From an uncultured Oscillospiraceae bacterium (GTDB taxonomy: Bacteria > Bacillota > Clostridia > Oscillospirales > Oscillospiraceae), in contig CAJUCA010000002.1 of assembly GCA_910585265.1 (NCBI GenBank), positions 1-64,000 of the forward strand: a stretch of 64,000 nucleotides of DNA, in the 5' to 3' direction. Shown here piece by piece: positions 1-8,682 of the stretch. The notes below the pieces were generated by a model. The model saw only the letters and a list, made by a program, of their open reading frames with translations. It made no database searches and had not been told where the DNA came from. Within the stretch, counting starts at the first letter, position 1, and every line of letters begins with the position of its first letter. A program made the position numbers and the translations under genes.

Positions 1-55
1 ACTCCCGGAACAGCTTCTGGAGCATCTGCTGCTCTTTCGACAGTTTGAAATCCAT
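1..55 (-). CDS. Acyl-CoA dehydrogenase, N-terminal 18 codons only
   Basis: The first 18 codons are visible on the minus strand and read MDFKLSKEQQMLQKLFRE, a typical opening of acyl-CoA dehydrogenases (flavoprotein oxidation of acyl-CoA to enoyl-CoA). A strong AAGGAGG site sits about 10 bases upstream and overlaps the stop codon of the LysR gene, so the two are probably co-transcribed. The rest lies outside the window, so the substrate class cannot be judged. A related flavoprotein family cannot be excluded from so short a piece. Confidence 0.6.
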   Translation of the reverse strand, partial: MDFKLSKEQQMLQKLFRE

Positions 56-74
56 CTCAATACCGTCCTCCTTG

Positions 75-1043
75 TTATGATTCGTTTATTTCAGCACAGA
101 CAGCCGGGAAGCGGCCCGCCGATCCCCGACCGTCATGTAAACTGCCAGAGTGATACTCCAATTTGGAAAAATAGTCGCGGATAAACTCGTACAGCTTGCT
201 GGACGCAAAGGAGTGGTAGCCTTCGCGCCGGCGGATGATTGCGATGTCCCACGGAATGACTGGGTGCAGGGGTATGGTCACCAGCTCCCCGGACAGCCCC
301 TGCTGGATAATGGGCAGGGGCAGCACTCCGATGCACTGATCCATGGCAATCATGGAGGAAATGAAGCCGTGGGTGAGGCTTTTATAGGCGATCCTCGGCG
401 TAAAGCCGTACTCGCCGCACAAACTGATGAACATATCGTGCAGGGTGGCCGTTTCGCTGAAGGTGAGGATGCTCTGATGCTCCAGATCCCGGATGTGGAC
501 GCTGGGGAGCTTGGCAAACGGGTGGTTGCGGTTGACCGCCACTTGGCACACGTTGCTGATCAGCACCTGAACGTCAAAACGGTCCTGCTCCTCCAGCGGG
601 AGCATGGCAAGGCCCAGATCCGCCCGGCCGGAGGCCACCGCGTTGGCCACCATTTTGGAGCCCTCCTCCGTTACGCTGATATCCACACCGGGCTGTTCCA
701 GCTTAAACTGGCTCAGGATGGGCGGAAAGTAGATGTCCAGCAGGACGCTGGGGATACTGAGGCGCACATTGCCCACCCGCCCGCAGCACAGATCCTTAAT
801 AGAATAGAACATATCGTCATATTCCAGCAGGAACCGCTCCGCCTTCTGGTAGAACAGCTCCCCCGCGTCAGTCAGGCGGAAATATTTGCTGGTGCGCTCG
901 ATCAGCTTGACGCCCAACTCCGCCTCCAGCTGCTTGATCACCCGGGTCAGCATAGGCTGCGTGACAAACAGCTTGGCGGCGGCCTGGGTGAAGCTTTTAT
1001 ACCGGGCCACATTGATAAAATATTTGATCTGCTGAATTTCCAT
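75..1043 (-). CDS. LysR-family transcriptional regulator
   Basis: This 322-residue protein has the usual LysR length. Residues 1-60 form the winged helix-turn-helix (start MEIQQIKYFINVARYKSFTQ, with TQPMLTRVIKQLE as recognition helix), and residues about 90-300 are the periplasmic-binding-like effector domain. The start has GGGAGG nine bases upstream. It lies divergent to the CoA-transferase operon across a 463-base AT-rich gap and directly before an acyl-CoA dehydrogenase gene. It therefore probably senses an organic acid or acyl-CoA and controls both sides. The effector is unknown. Confidence 0.9.
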   Translation of the reverse strand: MEIQQIKYFINVARYKSFTQAAAKLFVTQPMLTRVIKQLEAELGVKLIERTSKYFRLTDAGELFYQKAERFLLEYDDMFYSIKDLCCGRVGNVRLSIPSVLLDIYFPPILSQFKLEQPGVDISVTEEGSKMVANAVASGRADLGLAMLPLEEQDRFDVQVLISNVCQVAVNRNHPFAKLPSVHIRDLEHQSILTFSETATLHDMFISLCGEYGFTPRIAYKSLTHGFISSMIAMDQCIGVLPLPIIQQGLSGELVTIPLHPVIPWDIAIIRRREGYHSFASSKLYEFIRDYFSKLEYHSGSLHDGRGSAGRFPAVCAEINES

Positions 1044-1506
1044 GGTGTCCTCCCGCTGTTTTCAAATAGGGCCTGCATGGGGATGCGCCTCGGAAAAACC
1101 AGTGCAGAATCCCGAACCATACGTAACAAGCTCAAAATATCTGGGCAAATATGCGGATTGAGCCGTGATGCATGATAAAGATATTACTGTAAAACTCGAG
1201 ATCTGGCAACAAAAAAATATCCAAAGTCATTCGACAAAATTTGAGCAGAACCGACAAAACTATGCCAAATGAAAATTCAAGTATTTGAATCGTAAATGCT
1301 TTTGACGATAATCCACAAAATCCCAGCCGGCTTTGTAGATGATTTAACAAATTTATAATTCTTAAGCATAGTTCCCGCCAAAAACTGGCATTTTACACCG
1401 TCGGCTTCCGGCCTGTATACTAAAGCCCCACGGACAGATTGGCTCTGCCGGATTCAAGCGGCAGTTTCGCACGGGAGCCAGAAAAATTAGAGAGGAAGTG
1501 GAACGT
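1044..1506. promoter_or_regulatory. Intergenic control region between lysR and the CoA-transferase operon
   Basis: This 463-base gap holds no convincing gene. It is much richer in A and T (especially 1130-1370) than its surroundings, as is usual for a LysR-controlled divergent region. A plausible sigma-A promoter for the rightward operon is TTTACA at 1392-1397 and TATACT at 1416-1421 with an 18-base spacer. No T-N11-A LysR site could be singled out by eye. Confidence 0.45.
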
Positions 1507-3057
1507 ATGCCAAAACAGATGACGGCGAAGGAGGCTGTCAGCACCTACATCCATGACGGTGCCACCATCACGGTGGGCGGCTTTGCCAACGGCCTCGCGC
1601 ACCCGGAGGAGGTTATGGAGGAGCTGGGGCTCGCGGCCCAGGCGGGAAGCCCGAAGGGGCTGACGCTCATCTATGCCTCGGGACAGGGGGACAGCGCGGC
1701 CCGGGGCTTGAACCACCTGGCGGTGGACGGCCTGCTTCGGAAGGTCATCGGCGGCCACTGGGGACTGGCTCCCCGTTTGGGCCAGCTGGCGTCGGATAAT
1801 AAGCTGGCGGGCTATAACCTTCCCCAGGGCACCCTCTCCCAGCTTTTCCGGGAGATCGCCGCCGGGCGCCCCGGTGTGATCACCCATGTGGGCCTCGGCT
1901 CCTTTGCCGATCCCCGGCTGGAGGGCGGCAAGCTGAACCAGGCCGCCCGGGACGAGGGGGATTTCGTCAAGGTGATCCAGTTTGAGGGGGAGGAAAAGCT
2001 GTTTTACCCCTCCATCCCCATTGACGTGGCCATCCTCCGGGCCTCCTATGCCGATACCAAGGGCAACTGCACCTTTGAGCGGGAGGGTGCCTATGCCGAG
2101 ACGCTGGCCCAGGCCCAGGCCGCCCATAACTCCGGCGGCGCGGTCATTGTCCAGGTGGAGCGGGTGGTGGAATACGGCTCTCTGGACGCCCGGATGGTCC
2201 GCCTCCCCGGCATCTACGTGGACGCCATCGTGGTAGCCAAGCCGGAAAATCATATGCAGACCTACGGGACGCAGTACAATCCCGTTCTCTCCGGAGAGAT
2301 CCGGATTCCCATGGACGCCCTGGCCCCCCTGCCCATGGGCGAGCGCAAGGTGATCGCCCGCCGGGCCGCCATGGAGCTGGTGCCCCATGCCGTGACCAAC
2401 CTGGGCATCGGCGTTCCGGAGGGCGTGGCGGCGGTGGCTGCCGAGGAGGGCCTGGAGGGCATGGTACTTACCACCGAGGTGGGCGCGGTGGGCGGCGTTC
2501 CCGCCGGCGGCAAGGACTTCGGTGCGGCGGCCAACGTGGACTGCATCCTGGACCAGCCCGCCCAGTTTGACTTCTATGACGGCGGCGGCCTGGACGTGGC
2601 CTTCCTGGGCCTGGCCCAGATGGACCGCCACGGCAATGTGAACGTGAGCAAGTTCGGCCCCAAGATCACAGGCTGCGGAGGCTTTGTCAACATCACCCAG
2701 AACGCGAAAAAGGTGGTCTACTGCGGCGCGTTTAAGGCCGGGGGACTGAAGGTGCAGGCGGCGGACGGCAGGCTGGAGATCCTCCAGGAGGGCAAGGTGA
2801 AGAAGCTGGTTTCCGAGGTGGAGCAGGTCACCTTCTCCGGCGTCTACGCGGCCCAGCACGGCCATCCGGTGCTCTACATCACCGAACGGGCGGTCTTTGA
2901 GCTGACGAAGGAGGGCGTGGAGCTGAAGGAGATCGCCCCCGGGGTGGATCTGCAAAGGGACGTGCTGGATCAGATGGACTTCGCCCCCATCGTAAAGGAT
3001 GTAAGGCTGATGGACGTCCGCATTTTCCAGGAGGAGCCCATGGGCCTGAAGCTGTAA
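1507..3057 (+). CDS. Acyl-CoA:acetate/3-ketoacid CoA-transferase (family I)
   Basis: This is a fused alpha-beta family I CoA-transferase that moves CoA between a carboxylic acid and an acyl-CoA through a glutamyl-CoA intermediate. The alpha half opens with MPKQMTAKEAVSTYIHDG and has GGFANG. The beta half contains TTEVGAVGGVPAGG, whose glutamate (residue 324 from the chosen ATG) matches the catalytic Glu of YdiF/Pct-type enzymes. The ATG at 1507 is preferred over an in-frame GTG at 1498 because AGGAA lies nine bases before it. The length of 516 residues is normal for single-chain enzymes. Permease and hydratase genes follow, which suggests activation of an imported hydroxy- or keto-acid. The substrate is not readable. 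Confidence 0.88.
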   Translation: MPKQMTAKEAVSTYIHDGATITVGGFANGLAHPEEVMEELGLAAQAGSPKGLTLIYASGQGDSAARGLNHLAVDGLLRKVIGGHWGLAPRLGQLASDNKLAGYNLPQGTLSQLFREIAAGRPGVITHVGLGSFADPRLEGGKLNQAARDEGDFVKVIQFEGEEKLFYPSIPIDVAILRASYADTKGNCTFEREGAYAETLAQAQAAHNSGGAVIVQVERVVEYGSLDARMVRLPGIYVDAIVVAKPENHMQTYGTQYNPVLSGEIRIPMDALAPLPMGERKVIARRAAMELVPHAVTNLGIGVPEGVAAVAAEEGLEGMVLTTEVGAVGGVPAGGKDFGAAANVDCILDQPAQFDFYDGGGLDVAFLGLAQMDRHGNVNVSKFGPKITGCGGFVNITQNAKKVVYCGAFKAGGLKVQAADGRLEILQEGKVKKLVSEVEQVTFSGVYAAQHGHPVLYITERAVFELTKEGVELKEIAPGVDLQRDVLDQMDFAPIVKDVRLMDVRIFQEEPMGLKL

Positions 3058-3121
3058 GAGACGCAAGCCGCGGGGTGTGCGCGGAGGCGTTCCCCCGCGA
3101 AAAAGAAAAGGAGGAGAAGTT

Positions 3122-4468
3122 ATGACAATGCTTTCCCTGTTCGGCATCTTGCTGGGCCTGGTGCTGTTGATGCTGCTGGCCTACAAGGGGTGCTCCATTA
3201 TCTGGGTCGCGCCGGTGTGCGCGATTGTAGTGGCCGTCCTGGGCGGCTACAACCTGCTGGACGCATACATCGGCGACTATATGAAGGGCATGGCGGACTA
3301 CGTGTTCAAGTGGTTCCCCGCCTTCTTCCTGGGCGCGGTCTACGGCAAGCTCATGGACATGACCGGATCGGCCCGGAGCCTGGCCGACGCGCTGGTGCGG
3401 CTCATCGGCTCCCGGTTCGCGGTGGCCGCGGTGGTTATCCCCTGCCTGCTGATGACCTATGGCGGCATCTCCCTGTTCGTGGTGGTGTTCGTGATCTACC
3501 CCATGGGCTACGCTGTGTACCGCGCCGCCGACCTGCCCCGGACCCTGCTGCCCGGTGCCATCGCCTTCGGTGCCTTCGGCATCACCATGACCGCCGTCCC
3601 CGGCACCCCCCAGATCCAGAACCTGATCCCCATGGATTACTACGGCACCACCCCCATGGCCGCCCCCCTCATGTCCATCGTGGCCATCCTGGTGGTGGGC
3701 GTGCCCGGGTACATCTACCTGGAGTGGCGTGTCCGTCAGGCCCGGAAGAAGGGCCTCCACTTTGTGCCCGACCCCAAGCACAATGAGATCGATCACACCG
3801 AGAAGGGCCTGCCCTCCTGGCACTGGCTGTGCGGCCTGGTGCCCCTGATCGTGGTGGTTCTGATGCTGAACCTGTTCCCCGATATCCTGGAGGAGTCCTT
3901 CGCCATCGCGCTCACCTCCGATCAGTCTATCGTCATCGCTCTGGTCTGCGGCATCCTGGTGTGCTGCCTAATGAACATCAGCCAGTTTAAGTATCTGATC
4001 CCCGCCATCAACGAGGGTGCCGCCGGCTCCATGTCCGCCATCATGAACACCGCCTGCGCCGTGGGCTTTGGCAGCGTGGTCAAGGTCATGCCCGGCTTCG
4101 CCATGCTCACCGGGGCCATGATGAATATGCCCGGCTCCATCCTGTTCTCCGAGGCGGTGGCCGTCAACGTGCTGGCCGGAGCCACCGGCTCTGCCTCCGG
4201 CGGTATGTCCATCGCGCTGAGCGCGCTGGCTCCCCAGTATTTGGAGGCCGCGTCCAAAATCGGCCTGAACCCGGAGTATCTCCACCGAATTGCCTCCCTG
4301 TCCTCCGGCGGCCTGGACACCCTGCCCCATAACGGCGCGGTGCTGACCCTGCTGGCGGTCTCCAACTGCACCCACAAGGAGTCCTATCTGGATATCTGCA
4401 TCACCACCTGCATTATCCCCGTGGTGGGTTCCCTGCTTCTGGCTCTTGTCTGGGGCATCTTCATCTAA
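3122..4468 (+). CDS. GntP-family organic acid:H+ symporter
   Basis: The product is an inner-membrane protein of 448 residues with about 12 hydrophobic segments, beginning MTMLSLFGILLGLVLLMLL. The repeated Gly-rich membrane motifs and the C-terminal part with GGLDTLPHNGAVLTLL match GntP transporters, which import gluconate and other hydroxy acids with protons. A longer in-frame reading from 3077 was rejected because AAAGGAGG sits just before the ATG at 3122. It lies between CoA-transferase and MaoC genes in one operon, so its cargo is probably the acid that the transferase activates. Confidence 0.85.
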   Translation: MTMLSLFGILLGLVLLMLLAYKGCSIIWVAPVCAIVVAVLGGYNLLDAYIGDYMKGMADYVFKWFPAFFLGAVYGKLMDMTGSARSLADALVRLIGSRFAVAAVVIPCLLMTYGGISLFVVVFVIYPMGYAVYRAADLPRTLLPGAIAFGAFGITMTAVPGTPQIQNLIPMDYYGTTPMAAPLMSIVAILVVGVPGYIYLEWRVRQARKKGLHFVPDPKHNEIDHTEKGLPSWHWLCGLVPLIVVVLMLNLFPDILEESFAIALTSDQSIVIALVCGILVCCLMNISQFKYLIPAINEGAAGSMSAIMNTACAVGFGSVVKVMPGFAMLTGAMMNMPGSILFSEAVAVNVLAGATGSASGGMSIALSALAPQYLEAASKIGLNPEYLHRIASLSSGGLDTLPHNGAVLTLLAVSNCTHKESYLDICITTCIIPVVGSLLLALVWGIFI

Positions 4469-4496
4469 TCTTCACCAAAATTCGGAGGTAATCATT

Positions 4497-4904
4497 ATGA
4501 CCATTAAAGAACTGCATATCGGCGATTCCGACTCCATGAGCAAGACCATCACCGAGACTGACGTCTACCTGTTCGCGGGCATCACCGGGGATTTGAATCC
4601 GGCCCACGTGAATGAGGCCGAGTCCAGCAAGTCCCCCTTCGGCGGGCGCATCGCCCACGGCATCCTCAGCGCGGGCCTGATCTCCGCCGTGCTGGCCATG
4701 CGGATTCCCGGCCCCGGCACCATCTACCTGGGCCAGGAGCTGAAGTTCACCAAGCCTGTCCGGTTTGGCGACACCATCACGGCTACCTGCACTGTGGCTG
4801 AGATTCTGGAGGAGAAGAATATCGTGAAGCTGGAGACCATCTGCGCCAACCAGGACGGAGACGTGGTGATCAAGGGAATGGCCACTGTTATGCCGCCCAA
4901 ATAA
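4497..4904 (+). CDS. MaoC-like (R)-specific enoyl-CoA hydratase
   Basis: This is a 135-residue single hot-dog protein. The hydratase signature is visible as DLNPAH followed by GRIAHGILSAGLIS, which supplies the Asp-His pair that adds water to enoyl-CoA or removes it from 3-hydroxyacyl-CoA. The start at 4497 has TTCGGAGG about nine bases upstream. An upstream in-frame ATG overlapping gntP lacks a site. It is the third gene of the CoA-transferase operon and is followed directly by a terminator, so it likely acts on the CoA ester made by the first gene. Confidence 0.85.
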   Translation: MTIKELHIGDSDSMSKTITETDVYLFAGITGDLNPAHVNEAESSKSPFGGRIAHGILSAGLISAVLAMRIPGPGTIYLGQELKFTKPVRFGDTITATCTVAEILEEKNIVKLETICANQDGDVVIKGMATVMPPK

Positions 4905-4924
4905 AAAGAAAAATTGCAGGACAG

Positions 4925-4970
4925 CAGGGGAGCGTTTACAGAGAGGGTTGATCTCGTAAACGCTCCCCTG
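4925..4970 (+). terminator. Terminator of the CoA-transferase/permease/hydratase operon
   Basis: A 15-base perfect inverted repeat (CAGGGGAGCGTTTAC at 4925-4939 and its complement at 4956-4970) with a 16-base loop lies 20 bases after the hydratase stop codon. It is followed by TTATT, a weak U-tract. Confidence 0.75.
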
Positions 4971-5102
4971 TTATTGCCCGCGATACTTTCGAACAGGGTA
5001 AGCCCGCATAGGGGCGGACACGGGCCTCGTGGCTTTGGGCGGCAGTTTTGCTTTGACGGTGATCCACACAGCCTGGGCTGTCTGGGTCTTAGACTACTCT
5101 AA

Positions 5103-5147
5103 AACGCCCCCGCCTTTCAACAGAAACATTTGAAAGGCGGGGGCGTT
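5103..5147 (-). terminator. Terminator of the leftward AtuA operon
   Basis: An 18-base perfect inverted repeat (5103-5120 and 5130-5147) with a nine-base loop. Read on the minus strand the GC-rich arm runs straight into TTTTAG. It lies about 80 bases past the last gene of the leftward operon. Between this hairpin and the rightward terminator no gene is seen, so 4905-5225 is a convergent terminator region. Confidence 0.8.
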
Positions 5148-5225
5148 AGCACGTATATAGTACTTACTTTATCACACGTAGCAGTTTAGAAAACTACAGA
5201 AACGAAAGCCTCTCCCTCCGCAAAA

Positions 5226-5525
5226 TCAAATTTCCATATCCAACAGATAGGAGGACAGCCCCTTACCATGCATATCCACAGACAGGGAACGGGTAACCCC
5301 ACCCCCCAAAGCCGCGTACATCACGAAGTTCAGCGCGTGGATATTGGGCAGCTCATAGCGCACCACATCGCCATGAACCATGCCCTTGAAGTGCGCCTTC
5401 ACCCGCTCGGGGGTGACCTTTTCCCGGATCAGCTCGTAATCCTTCGGATCGTAGGCAATGAGGGACACATTGGAAATATTCCCCTTATCGCCGGTGCGGG
5501 AGTGCGCGATTTCCCAAAGCTTCAT
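5226..5525 (-). CDS. AtuA-like small ferredoxin-fold domain protein
   Basis: This 99-residue protein begins MKLWEIAHSRTGDKGNISNV. The AHSRTGDKGN motif is typical of the C-terminal domain found at the end of AtuA (acyclic terpene utilisation) proteins. Here that domain is a separate gene 23 bases after the AtuA gene, so the two chains probably form one complex. The chemical role of AtuA is not established. The gene ends the leftward operon. Confidence 0.72.
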   Translation of the reverse strand: MKLWEIAHSRTGDKGNISNVSLIAYDPKDYELIREKVTPERVKAHFKGMVHGDVVRYELPNIHALNFVMYAALGGGVTRSLSVDMHGKGLSSYLLDMEI

Positions 5526-5548
5526 AGTGATCTTCTCCTTTCTGTCCC

Positions 5549-6895
5549 TCAGACCTCAAATACTTCCACTTCGGGCTTCACATCGTAGCGGCTCACCAGA
5601 ATGGAGGCCACCGACACGATGTCCCGGGTGCGTTTCACCGCGCCGCAGCCGCCGGCAGGACCGTTGGTATACAATGCCTCCACCTCGTTGGGCACCAAAT
5701 CGGCGATGGCCTTCGTCTTGGCCCGGCCCGCCACCCGGACGCGCACCTCGGAGGGCTCCTCGTTATACTGATAATCCGGGTTCCAGTACAGGCTGTTGCA
5801 GCCAAGGATATCAAACTTCAGCTCATCAAACTGCCCCGGGGCCACCAGCTCCAGCCGCTCCTTCATGATCTCCAACGCCAGCTTGGCCCGCTCCAGGCAG
5901 CCGGGGCCGCCGTAGCTGATCTCACCGTCGCCGATGAAGCAGTCCCGGTAGCCGATGGAGCATTTGAAGGTCTCGGTCTTGGGCTTTCCGGTGACACCAG
6001 TGACCACGATCTTGTCCTTCTCCACCTCGGTAAAGGTGATCTGCTTGCAGTCGGCCACCACATCAGGGGTGAAGTAATTCTCGGGGTCGTGAATCTCATA
6101 GCAGATCTGCTCGGAGCAGGTCTCCACCGTCACCAGGCCGCCCGCCTCGGGCACCTTGGTGACGAAGAAGGAGCCGTCCTCGGCGATCTCAATGATGGGG
6201 AAGCCCAGGTGGCCTACACCGGGCACATCCTTCTTGCCCGGCTCGGCAAAGTAGCCGCCGGTGACCTGCCCCCCGCACTCCAGCAGGTGGCCCATGATGG
6301 TGCCCTTGCCCAGCTTATCCCAGTCCTCCAGCGACCAGCCGAACTCGTGGATGGCGGGGGCCATGAAGATGGCGGGGTCCGCCACCCGTCCGGTGATCAC
6401 CACGTCCGCGCCCTGCTCCAGGGCCTTCAGGATGCCCTCCACGCCCATATAGGCGTTGGCGGACACGATCTCCCCAGGCAGCTTGGACAGGGGCTCCCCA
6501 GTCTCCCAAACCTGGGTGTCCATGTACTTGTCAATGACAGGCAGCAGGTCGTCCCCGGTGACACAGGCGATCTTCATGCCGGTGAGGCCGTGCTTCCGGG
6601 CGATCTCCACGCACTTGGCGGCGGCGGCCTGGGGGTTGGCGGAGCCCATGTTGGTGATGAGCTTCACCTTGTGCTCCCAGCACAGGGGCAGGGCCTTCTC
6701 CATGCGGTACTCCAGCAGGCCGTTGTAGCCCTTGCTGGGGTCCTTCAGCTTGGCCTGCTGGCCGATGGCGATGGTGCGCTCGGCCAGGCACTCGTAGCTG
6801 ATGTAGTCCAAATTGCCCTTTTCGATGAGCTCCAGGGAGGGCTCCAGGCGGTCGCCGGCATACCCGGCACCGGAGCCGATGCGGATGGATTTCAT
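5549..6895 (-). CDS. AtuA-family (DUF1446) protein, N-terminal part only
   Basis: At 448 residues, starting MKSIRIGSGAGYAGDRLEP, this matches the main domain of AtuA: GSANPQAAA near residue 85 and the Gly-rich CGGQVTGGYFAEPG and GGLVTVETC stretches are typical. AtuA takes part in breakdown of branched acyl-CoA or terpene acids in Pseudomonas, but its exact reaction is unclear. The start at 6895 is chosen for a GAAAGGAAG site. An upstream in-frame ATG has none. Pseudomonas AtuA carries the small C-terminal domain in the same chain, whereas here it is the next gene. Confidence 0.78.
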   Translation of the reverse strand: MKSIRIGSGAGYAGDRLEPSLELIEKGNLDYISYECLAERTIAIGQQAKLKDPSKGYNGLLEYRMEKALPLCWEHKVKLITNMGSANPQAAAAKCVEIARKHGLTGMKIACVTGDDLLPVIDKYMDTQVWETGEPLSKLPGEIVSANAYMGVEGILKALEQGADVVITGRVADPAIFMAPAIHEFGWSLEDWDKLGKGTIMGHLLECGGQVTGGYFAEPGKKDVPGVGHLGFPIIEIAEDGSFFVTKVPEAGGLVTVETCSEQICYEIHDPENYFTPDVVADCKQITFTEVEKDKIVVTGVTGKPKTETFKCSIGYRDCFIGDGEISYGGPGCLERAKLALEIMKERLELVAPGQFDELKFDILGCNSLYWNPDYQYNEEPSEVRVRVAGRAKTKAIADLVPNEVEALYTNGPAGGCGAVKRTRDIVSVASILVSRYDVKPEVEVFEV

Positions 6896-6955
6896 ACGCG
6901 GTCGCTTCCTTTCAAATATTGATATGTTTGCGGACAACGGAAATTGTCAGGCGGT

Positions 6956-8332
6956 TCAGAACAGGGACACCCCGCCGGTGAGCACGGCGACAATCAGCAT
7001 CACGATGGTCACCAGAAAGGCCAGGGGAATGGTTTTTTTCTGGTGCTCGCCAAAGTCCACCCCGGACAGGCCGATCAGCAGGAAGGTGGAGGCGGTGAGG
7101 GGGGAGACGGGGAAGCCGGTGGTCATCTGGCCCAGGATGGCGGCGCGGCCCACATCCTGCGCGGCGACGCCGAAGCCCTCGGCGGTCTGGGCCAGCACGG
7201 GCAGCACACCGTAGTAGAAGGAGTCCGGGTCAAACAGCAGGGAGGCGGGCATACCGATCACGCCGGTGATAACAGGGAAGAAGCGGCCCAGGGCGTCGGG
7301 GATGATGGACACCAGGGCGTCAGCCATGGCGGTGATCATGCCGGTGCCCTTCATGATGCCGGTGAAGCATCCGGCGGCAAACAGCACGGAGCACATCATC
7401 AGGCAGCTCTTGGCGTGGGCGTCCACCCGGGCCTTGGAGTCGGACACCTTGGGGTAGTTGATAAGGGTGGCCAGCACGTAGAACACCATGAAGATCACCG
7501 CGGGGGCGAAGCCGGACTTCAGCAGGCAGGCAATGGCGGCCACAATCAGGATGATGTTCACCCAGAACAGGTGGGGACGCAGCAGGGCCTTCTCCTCGGC
7601 GGACAGCTCGGGCTCCACATACTTACTGCCCTCCAGAGCCACGGAGCCCAGGCGGGACTTTTCGGCGCGGCCCAGGAATACGGCAATGACGATGACGCAC
7701 ACCAGGCCCGCCAGGACAGCGGGGAGCACCGGCATGAAGAAGGCCACCGGGTCGCTCAGCTGCCCCTCTGGGGTAAGGGCGTTGGCGGCGCGGATGGTGG
7801 GGCCGCCCCAGGGCAGGATGTTCATGGTGCCCGCGGACAGGGCCACGATGGAGGCCAGGGTAGTGCGCTTCATGCCCAGCGCGTCATACAGCGGCAGAAG
7901 GGCGGGGACGCAGATCAGGAAGGTGACCGCGCCGGAGCCGTCCAGGTGGACGATGGCGGCCAGCACCGCGGTGCCGATGGCGATTTTGACGGGGTCGGTG
8001 CCCACCAGGTCCAGCACCTTCTTGATGATGGGGCGGAAGGTGCCCGCGTCGGTGAGGATGCCGAAGAACAGGATGGAGAAAATGAACATGACGCCGGTAG
8101 CGGCCACGGAACCAATACCGGAGCTTCCGGTGATGAAGCCGCCCAGTTTCTTGAAGTTCGCAAGGAAATTGATCACGCCGGGGGCCTTTTCAGGGTCGGT
8201 CACGAAGAAGAAACAGGAAATAATTCCGGTGACAACGGGTACGGCGATGAGAGCCACCAAGGGGGATGCTTTTTTGGTCATGATCAAAACCAGCATAAGC
8301 ACCACGGTCAGAAAGCCGAGAAACGCTAACAT
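6956..8332 (-). CDS. CitMHS-type citrate/organic acid:H+ symporter
   Basis: The product is a 458-residue membrane protein with about 12 hydrophobic segments, starting MLAFLGFLTVVLMLVLIMTK. The HLDGSGAVTFLICVPA and PVSPLTASTFLLIGLSG segments are characteristic of the CitMHS family, which imports metal-citrate or similar acids. GAGGAGG lies eight bases before the start. It is the first gene of an operon with AtuA and the AtuA-like domain, so its substrate is probably the acid handled by them. Transcription probably comes from the sigma-54 promoter near 8461-8477. Confidence 0.85.
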   Translation of the reverse strand: MLAFLGFLTVVLMLVLIMTKKASPLVALIAVPVVTGIISCFFFVTDPEKAPGVINFLANFKKLGGFITGSSGIGSVAATGVMFIFSILFFGILTDAGTFRPIIKKVLDLVGTDPVKIAIGTAVLAAIVHLDGSGAVTFLICVPALLPLYDALGMKRTTLASIVALSAGTMNILPWGGPTIRAANALTPEGQLSDPVAFFMPVLPAVLAGLVCVIVIAVFLGRAEKSRLGSVALEGSKYVEPELSAEEKALLRPHLFWVNIILIVAAIACLLKSGFAPAVIFMVFYVLATLINYPKVSDSKARVDAHAKSCLMMCSVLFAAGCFTGIMKGTGMITAMADALVSIIPDALGRFFPVITGVIGMPASLLFDPDSFYYGVLPVLAQTAEGFGVAAQDVGRAAILGQMTTGFPVSPLTASTFLLIGLSGVDFGEHQKKTIPLAFLVTIVMLIVAVLTGGVSLF

Positions 8333-8357
8333 GAATAAACCTCCTCTTTTTCTTTTA

Positions 8358-8423
8358 GAGCCTGTATTCACAGCCGAGGATGCCTCAACCATACGGCGTT
8401 TGAGGTTGTGAATACAGGTTCTC
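8358..8423. repeat. Palindromic MITE-like repeat, copy A (66 bp)
   Basis: The element starts AGAGCCTGTATTCACAGCC and ends in the near-complement of that 19-mer (two differences). The same ends occur at 13169-13330 and 38187-38270. It lies between the proposed sigma-54 promoter and the start of the CitMHS gene, so it would be part of the mRNA leader and could fold into a hairpin there. Confidence 0.75.
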
Positions 8424-8460
8424 AGGTGCGGCCGCGCCTGTAGCTACACTGGCTAAGTAA

Positions 8461-8477
8461 CGCAAGGCGTATGCCAA
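8461..8477 (-). promoter_or_regulatory. Sigma-54 (-24/-12) promoter for the CitMHS-AtuA operon
   Basis: On the minus strand the bases read TTGGCATACGCCTTGCG. The GG and GC pairs are separated by exactly ten bases, as in the consensus TGGCAC-N5-TTGC. The promoter points at the permease gene about 120 bases away. A sigma-54 activator gene lies just upstream, with three palindromes of the kind expected for activator binding in between. Confidence 0.75.
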
Positions 8478-8561
8478 ATCAAAGGAGATAGGAAGATTCT
8501 CTTGAAAGCGTTGGGGCGCAAAGGAAAACAGCGGCGGGGCATGAGCGGCAGGTGGATGGGT

Positions 8562-8682
8562 CCCGGCCCGGCATTCTAAAAAATTAGAACACCGGGCCGG
8601 GGCTTCTTTGGAGGCAGGCGCGTCTATCCGGGAGCCTTCAAGCGGTTCTAAAAATTTAGAACAAGTTTCTAAAGAATTGGAA
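8562..8682. promoter_or_regulatory. Three palindromic activator-binding sites (TTCTAA-N4-TTAGAA)
   Basis: The sites are at 8574-8589, 8646-8661 (both perfect) and 8667-8682 (one change). Sites two and three are 21 bases apart, two helical turns. They lie about 110-210 bases upstream of the proposed sigma-54 promoter, the usual place for enhancer elements. Site one sits in the loop of a GC-rich inverted repeat (8562-8571 and 8592-8601), which may also stop transcription leaving the regulator gene. Confidence 0.7.

Noticed and set aside
6944-8329. 461-residue plus-strand frame rich in Gly, His, Asp and Gln
   Set aside because: Antisense shadow of the CitMHS gene. Its His/Gly-rich composition is an artefact of GC-rich codons, and similar frames oppose most genes here (for example 18805-20304 and 34718-38179).
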